A stretch of DNA of 64,000 bases from Pomacea canaliculata (lineage: Eukaryota; Mollusca; Gastropoda; Architaenioglossa; Ampullariidae). A program made the position numbers and the translations under genes. This document shows positions 58,533 to 64,000 of the stretch, piece after piece. The notes beneath the pieces were generated by a model. That model was not told the origin of the DNA and did not search any database. It worked only from the letters and a program-made list of their open reading frames with translations. Where the stretch lies: assembly GCF_003073045.1 (NCBI RefSeq), contig NC_037590.1, positions 35,658,327 through 35,722,326 of the forward strand, in the 5' to 3' direction. The number at the start of each line of letters is the position of its first letter. The first letter of the stretch is position 1.

Positions 58533-61500
58533 TCTTTTGTGTGTGTGAGGGAGAGAGATTTATATGACGTGTACATCTTTTATACAGGTGATCATAATCT
58601 GAACTGTCTTAATTAACCGGTACATATAAGACGTTGGTCCTTATCCAGTGCATTGTATGTATGTTTACACACTTGTAACTTATTATCTATTGTGTGCAGA
58701 TGGCGCTAGCAACAGAAAGAGATCAACTTCCTGAGCAACACGAGCTCAGAACTGTGTCCATGCTGACAGGCAGAAGTAGGAAAGCAGGCAGTAAGTCTCT
58801 TCATCTGGACATCTTTTGTCAGTTAAACCGCTACAGAGGCAGCGAATTATACTGTCACAGAATATCAGCTACACAGCCCTAAAAACAGTCAACTACACCC
58901 AAACCCAGCGAAACAACCAGTAAAACTGCAACACATAAAACCAATCAAGCAACCAAGAAAGGTATTACATGAGTCAGCCAGTGGAGCAGCCAGTCAAGCA
59001 GCTCCACTAGTTTGCTGTCTTACACGCCCTATTACACCATTCTGTGTCCAATCACCAGATGGCATAATATTTCCGGTGTAACAATATGGCAATTAAAGTC
59101 GCCTTCTCCAAAAACTCGCGGAACAATGGTTAAACCTGTCCTTTCACAAGAAGAGCCTATGCGTGGTCATCTAATAAGTTGTCCCAGAAACATTTTTGGT
59201 CGCTGCTCTTGAGAGTAAACTGCTTCCGCTTTTATTCTAATTCAAACACTTTTACTGGTTGTTGTTCTTTGAGGTAACAGATGGACAAAGCTCTCACGAC
59301 TGTGTCTAATCCAATATCTCTCATAACTGCACCTCGTATGGATAAAACAGTGTTTTTCTTCTTTACGGATCCTGTTCCCATGGCCTTCTATCAAGGAACG
59401 GGAAGTATCTAATGCTTGTGTCTTTTGAAACAGGGGCTTGTTGACACATTGCTTAATGCCAGCCTGAAGCAAGATCAGCCTCTTCTCTCACCTGATGGCT
59501 TTGTTGAGAGACGTTTGATGTATTTTGAATCAGCTTTTACAGGAAGCCGGCTTCATCACTGCCATCTCAAAGCAGTGAGACAATAATGCGGCTCCATCAC
59601 TTCCGTAACCCGACTTTGCTAATTTTTTTATTTATTTGATTTTTTTGTCTATCAGTGGGGAGACCACTCTCGCAACATGAAATGGCGATAAGTGTCGATG
59701 ACTTAGTTGAGAGGTAAGAGCATTTTTTTTCCTTAAGTGTTCTCATGTCTTGTAACACAGCTGCGAAGCCTGTTGAAGGAACTTTCACTAATCAGTAGTA
59801 ACAAAACCCACGGACTGTCCAAAGGTTACTTTGAAAGTACGATTTTTAATTTTTTCAATATGGAGTTGCGTGCGGAGAATTCATTGACGATTCAATGTAA
59901 AGCTTGTGAGTGGCGAGTATGAAATAATGAATACACAAGCAATGTCCACATGCTTGTCCAACAGGTCAACTGGGTGGGTGAGGTTAGAAGACTGGAGGTG
60001 GAAGAGCCGCCGGGTGAGGTGCGTGTGTCTAACGACTTTGGTCACGTGTTCCCTGCTCCTGCTCGTGACGCTGCTTCCTGCTGGCCTCGTCTACGTCGAG
60101 TATTATGAGGTAGGTCGAAGTGGTGCGGTGTGTCTAGCACCACTTTTACTTATTACAGATTCTGATACAGAACTGTGCCTCTGTGTGCTAACAAACATCT
60201 TCTCGAGCAGTCATGGCGGAATGAAAGACAAGGGATCTGGAAACATTTTCCCATTTCTGCTTTAACGATATTAGTTGACCTAACAAGACTATCCAAAATG
60301 CTTAGCGAACCACCTCTGAACCCTCAATGTTTTCACGACTGCAGATGGCGCTGTTGAGAAACACAATCAGCGGGAGAGTGGACCGACAGAGGACCTACTA
60401 CCCTGGGTGCTACTTGCTCGTCCCGGGGTCAGAGCTGATTCGGTTCCGGGGCACGGCGCACACGCTGGACCTTACCATGGAAGTTAGGACTTCAGACAGT
60501 CTGGCCCTTAACCTCACACTGTCCTTACAATACTTCATCAAGTAGGAACGGCTGCTTACTTTAAAGCAATCATCCAAGTCTAATAAGGGATCCGCTTTGG
60601 TAAAAGGGGACAACGATGGGGTCGATAAGAGTTACTATTTGTTCTTCATTTCTTCATTAATCAGGTCTGCATTATGGGAACCGTTAGACTTAGGACATTC
60701 ACGGTGACTTAGATGTAATCCGCTCAGCAAATTGAGTGAAAATTTAAGAAGAGGAGGCTAATTTAAAAGGGGATTAGGGAGAAGAGTCTCAGTTGTAAGG
60801 AATATTCGCTCCGACATATATTCTTGGTGATAGGAAACAAAATTTACTTTGGATGTTAATGAGCAACGTGGCCAGCAAAGCTGATACTACGATATATAGC
60901 ATTAGTGAGATTTTCAGTCGGAGAAAATGGCAATCAGGTGAATAAATGAATGAATAAAACAACGAAAGAAAAGGAAGGAAGAAGGATATGAAAGTAAAAA
61001 AGAAAAAAAAAAAGGATAGACAGATTTAATTGTGGCCGACATCTTAGACTTAAAGAGTAGCTGGCCCAAAAATGTTTTTAAAAAAATTACGATGAAAACC
61101 AATGCTGCCCATGTCTTATCTGATAAATTGTTAGGTCCGCATACACAATACTTGTCACGTTTATTAGGCGTTCCACATTTGTTATGCTTTTGACATTTGT
61201 TAGACATATTTTACTTTTCATGTCTGTCGGGATCTTCACATTTGGCGCACGAAGGCAAAACTTTAGGCAGGAGATTCGCAGGTTTTGCAAACGGCATCTG
61301 GATTGCAAAGTGGACAATTCATTTTCAGCTGGAAAAAAAATGTACTGGTAGAGATGAAGATAGTGATAGTAGAAGTCGGACTAGCATACGTTTTTTTTAA
61401 AAATGTAATTGTAGTTGTAGTAGTAAACAAATATGAGAAAAAAATTCGAAATGTATAACTTGCATGCCTTGACTCCACTTTGCTTGTAGTCAGTCACGTG

Positions 61501-63558
61501 GTATGTAATTGTCATCGTTTCTTCTTTTGCTTGCATTCTCGTCGTGACCTTCCTCTGTGTGCCGTGTACAACGACGTGGACAACAAAGTGGGGAGGAGCT
61601 TGGTGTCCTGCACAGCGAGTACGAGCACGAGTACGAAGACGTAGTCAGAAGTGTGGTGGTGGCGCAGACCCGAGTCACGGCCGTTCACTTCAGCCTGCGA
61701 GACTTCTGGTGGCAGAGGGCTGTTGTGGAGCGAGCCTTCTACACTCACCTTTCTAACAAACTACAAGGTGAGCAAAGCACATCTACTTCTGTGGATTACT
61801 GGTTATTCTTGCGTGCGTGCGTATATCTTGATACAACCTCACTTCCTAGTGATGGACAAGTTACAAGATGAAGTGAATCGGAAACAAAATATACTATGTC
61901 ATCCCACTGGCCAGTGATTGAAAAATTACAAGATGAAGTGCATTACAAGGGAAATATGGTATACACCACTTAAAAAAAATTGAAACATTCGAAAGGCCTG
62001 CTACACATTAATTGACAGGCAAAAACAAATCGGTGGGGAAGGGAGAGGGGAATGGAAAAATAAAACTCTGTGTGTGTGTTACAGGAGACTGCTGTCCGTC
62101 TGTCTGCCCCATGAGATGGTCAGGCCACGGCAAAAACTGCAGCACGTGCAGCCTGCAGCCATTTTGTGAACGTGGTTTTCACGTGATCCTACGGCCGGAG
62201 CACGTCCAGATGGGTGATCTCCAGCTCCCTAGGGACTCAGCTGACATTTTCTTGAAACTAGCTCTGCTTCAGGTAGGACAGTGTCAAAACGTGTGTTGAT
62301 AGTCTCAATACCTATAATATGCACCTGGCAGCAACAAATAAAACAAATAATAAAACAAAATAAAATCACACTAGAAGATGCACTTTTTCGCCTTGCGATG
62401 CTATATTTGAAGGACCCGAAGCATGATTTTGCTAAAGTCAATTAGCACATGGCTTCTTGTTCCACAACAACTAGCATGATAAGACTGGTGCTAACTCCAT
62501 GCAGCCAGGTAAATTATATTTATAAACATTCTAGCCTATCAACAACCAGCTGTGCATCCAGCTTTACCATGCTACCTGTTTTGTAACTAGCATTAATTAA
62601 GTTAATTAGGTAAGTGTGGAGAAAAGACCTCAAAAAGAAAAGAAAAGAACAGAACAGAACAGAAAAGAAAAGAAAAGAAAAGAAAAGAAAAGAAAAGAAA
62701 AGAAAACAAAACAAAAGAAAAGAAAACAAAAAACAAAACAAAAACGGATAAAGTACTGACTTGTAACTAATGATTTTCTAGGAAAATCAAATAACAAATA
62801 AACTTCAGTCACTTTTTATTCTTGCAGATTGAAACAGAGAAGGAAGATTTATTCAGCAGATGAAAGTTGAAACTAAACTTAACGAAAGGTTGACTCAGAT
62901 GACCTATAACGAAGGTATTGTCTGCATTTATTCATTATTTATTTTTCATTGTCATCTCTTTGACTGGAGCATGAGAAACTGTCCCCCTATTTCCGCCTAT
63001 ATATATATTCCTCCTTATATATTTCCAACCATTATCATTATGCTGTGTGTTTGTGTTGGTTTTTTTTTTTTTTTTTTTGCTTCAGATATTTTTTTTTTGT
63101 TTGTTTTTTGTTTTCCAGCGTCTTTAAGCTAAACATAAACCAACCATTAAGATAAAAGTTTTATTTAACCTTTCCAGTGCATGTCCTAATCTCTTCCCTT
63201 TTCTTCTTCAACCCCCACCGTCACCCTCTCTCTCACCCTACTGTCATCCATCACGCTTTCAGCGCGTGAGATCCGCGCGCACGCTGCAGCCAGGAGCCAG
63301 GAGGTCGATGCTGCAGCACGTGCCTTCTCCGAGCAGCGCGTGCAGGGATTCCGCGTGGCGGCGCTGCGAGCTCTGTGCCAGCAAGTGAACGTCACTCGAG
63401 AGGACCACAGACTGTCGCTCTTCCTAATGCTCGTTTTCCTGGACAACAGCGACAACTTGTTCCTGGCAGGCCACAGGGCTTCAGCAGGAGGCACTTGGCA
63501 GCCCCTGGAGCAGCCTGGCGCGTGGCTTGTGTGGACCCTGCCTCGTCCTCCGCCATAA
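57800..63558 (+). CDS. Single-pass membrane protein with SPFH/band-7-like ectodomain
   Basis: Ten exons: 57800-58183, 58296-58337, 58700-58790, 59656-59713, 59965-60109, 60345-60541, 61589-61767, 62085-62272, 62857-62914 and 63263-63558. Phases agree and give 545 residues. Residues 1-190 are hydrophilic and probably disordered. A basic run RWKSRRVR precedes the only transmembrane segment (about 211-236). Then come ISGRVDRQRTYYPGCYLLVP, an LNLTLSLQYFI strand block, EEYEDVV-like and FWWQRAVVERAF helices, a Cys-rich insert (C368, C369, C373, C384, C387, C393) and a charged coiled region. These parts recall, in order, SPFH/band-7-like proteins of protists (G.VD...Y..G, VRT.EGL.L.L..QY, FW.DR). 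That link is from memory and not strong. Function is unknown; scaffold-type oligomerisation would be the family guess. Start codon and the exon 6/7 and 8/9 junctions are the least certain parts. Confidence 0.72.
58469..58533. repeat. (AATC)n microsatellite
   Basis: Fourteen or so AATC units with two interruptions, in intron 2 of the SPFH-like gene. Confidence 0.95.
62632..62744. repeat. (AAAAG)n / (AGAAC)n pentanucleotide tract
   Basis: Over 100 bp of near-perfect AAAAG units with AGAAC and AAAAC variants, in the intron before exon 9 of the SPFH-like gene. The reverse-strand run of Phe/Leu/Ser codons is an artefact of the repeat. Confidence 0.95.
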
Positions 63559-63663
63559 GGCCACCGAGTATTTGCGCAACCTGCTTGCTCTTGACGATCC
63601 TGTGACCGTCACGCACCCTAATGAAAGAAACCCTGTCCCTGAGAGGTGACGTATGGAAGTAAT

Positions 63664-63669
63664 AATAAA
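63664..63669 (+). terminator. Poly(A) signal of the SPFH-like gene
   Basis: AATAAA about 105 nt after the stop codon, in a usual position for a short 3' UTR. Confidence 0.55.
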
Positions 63670-63744
63670 CAAACCCCAACCACTTCCCTCCCAAAAACAC
63701 CAAGAAATCAAGATGTCCAGAACTACTGTTTTCTCACCAAAGTG

Positions 63745-63845
63745 AGGTCCTGCAGTTTTGTGGGTAGCGCGCTCGACTTGAGAGCAGACAAGAGTGCTAG
63801 ATCGAGGTTTGTTTGGGTCACGAGGACACGAAAACTACATCCATG
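63745..63845 (+). repeat. Possible tRNA-like SINE head
   Basis: GGGTAGCGCGCTCGACTTGA resembles an A-box-containing tRNA 5' half and AGATCGAGGTTTG a degenerate B box. It is not a folding-competent tRNA as far as I can pair it, so a SINE head is more likely. Confidence 0.35.
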
Positions 63846-64000
63846 ATGGGTACATGGTGTATTATGGAAGGAAAGGGCAACAGAGGTAGAAAGTCAGTGA
63901 TTTTATATGCCGTGATCGAGACACGGGAAACAATTTCTGCTTAGTTCCCCTATGACCATTATGTTTTGAGACCGGAACTTTACCAAACAGATTTCGATCA

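Noticed and set aside
62520..62812. Phe/Leu/Ser-rich minus-strand frames resembling a membrane protein
   Set aside because: They are translations of the (AAAAG)n pentanucleotide tract.
63745..63845. Candidate tRNA gene
   Set aside because: Only loose A- and B-box resemblance; no consistent acceptor stem or anticodon arm could be paired, so a SINE head is more likely.

Overview
The window is animal nuclear DNA. Genes are split into short exons with GT..AG introns, intergenic DNA is AT-rich and full of degraded transposable elements, and there are no operons. All five protein genes have clear or probable relatives in animals. The repeats (tRNA-headed SINEs, CR1/Rex-like and RNase H-bearing LINEs, several hAT MITEs, pogo- and Tc1-like elements) and compact introns suggest a lophotrochozoan, most likely a mollusc. 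That assignment is an inference from style; no organism-specific marker is present.

Layout. 1-10,997 (minus): first nine coding exons of an SLC38A10-type amino-acid transporter, whose 3' end lies outside the window. 12,793-15,708 (plus): a complete six-exon TMEM220 gene, head-to-head with it. 17,745-22,665: a direct segmental duplication carrying two copies of the last exon of a GCNT-type N-acetylglucosaminyltransferase. The copy at 22,141-22,436 is intact and joins the catalytic exon at 24,230-25,366 (minus); the copy near 19 kb is broken. 25.4-46 kb: no convincing gene, but SINEs, LINE fragments, a Tc1-like relic, a foldback element with CRE-like sites, an unnamed dispersed repeat family and a SINE split by a hAT MITE. 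46,046-53,104 (minus): a complete twelve-exon La (SSB) gene whose introns hold three DNA-transposon derivatives, a SINE and a LINE tail. 55.3-56.3 kb: a LINE interrupted by a larger copy of the same hAT family. 57,800-63,558 (plus): a ten-exon gene for a single-pass membrane protein with an SPFH/band-7-like ectodomain.

The genes do not form a pathway. Their products act in amino-acid transport, membrane biology, O-glycan branching, small-RNA binding and an unassigned SPFH-like role.

The most interesting points are: (i) the SPFH-like protein, whose topology signals place the SPFH region on the non-cytosolic side; (ii) three otherwise well-conserved genes each carry a one-base reading-frame problem, which suggests consensus errors more than gene death; (iii) an uncharacterised repeat family whose conserved blocks recur in at least four copies; (iv) nested insertions that give a relative chronology of SINE, LINE and hAT activity.
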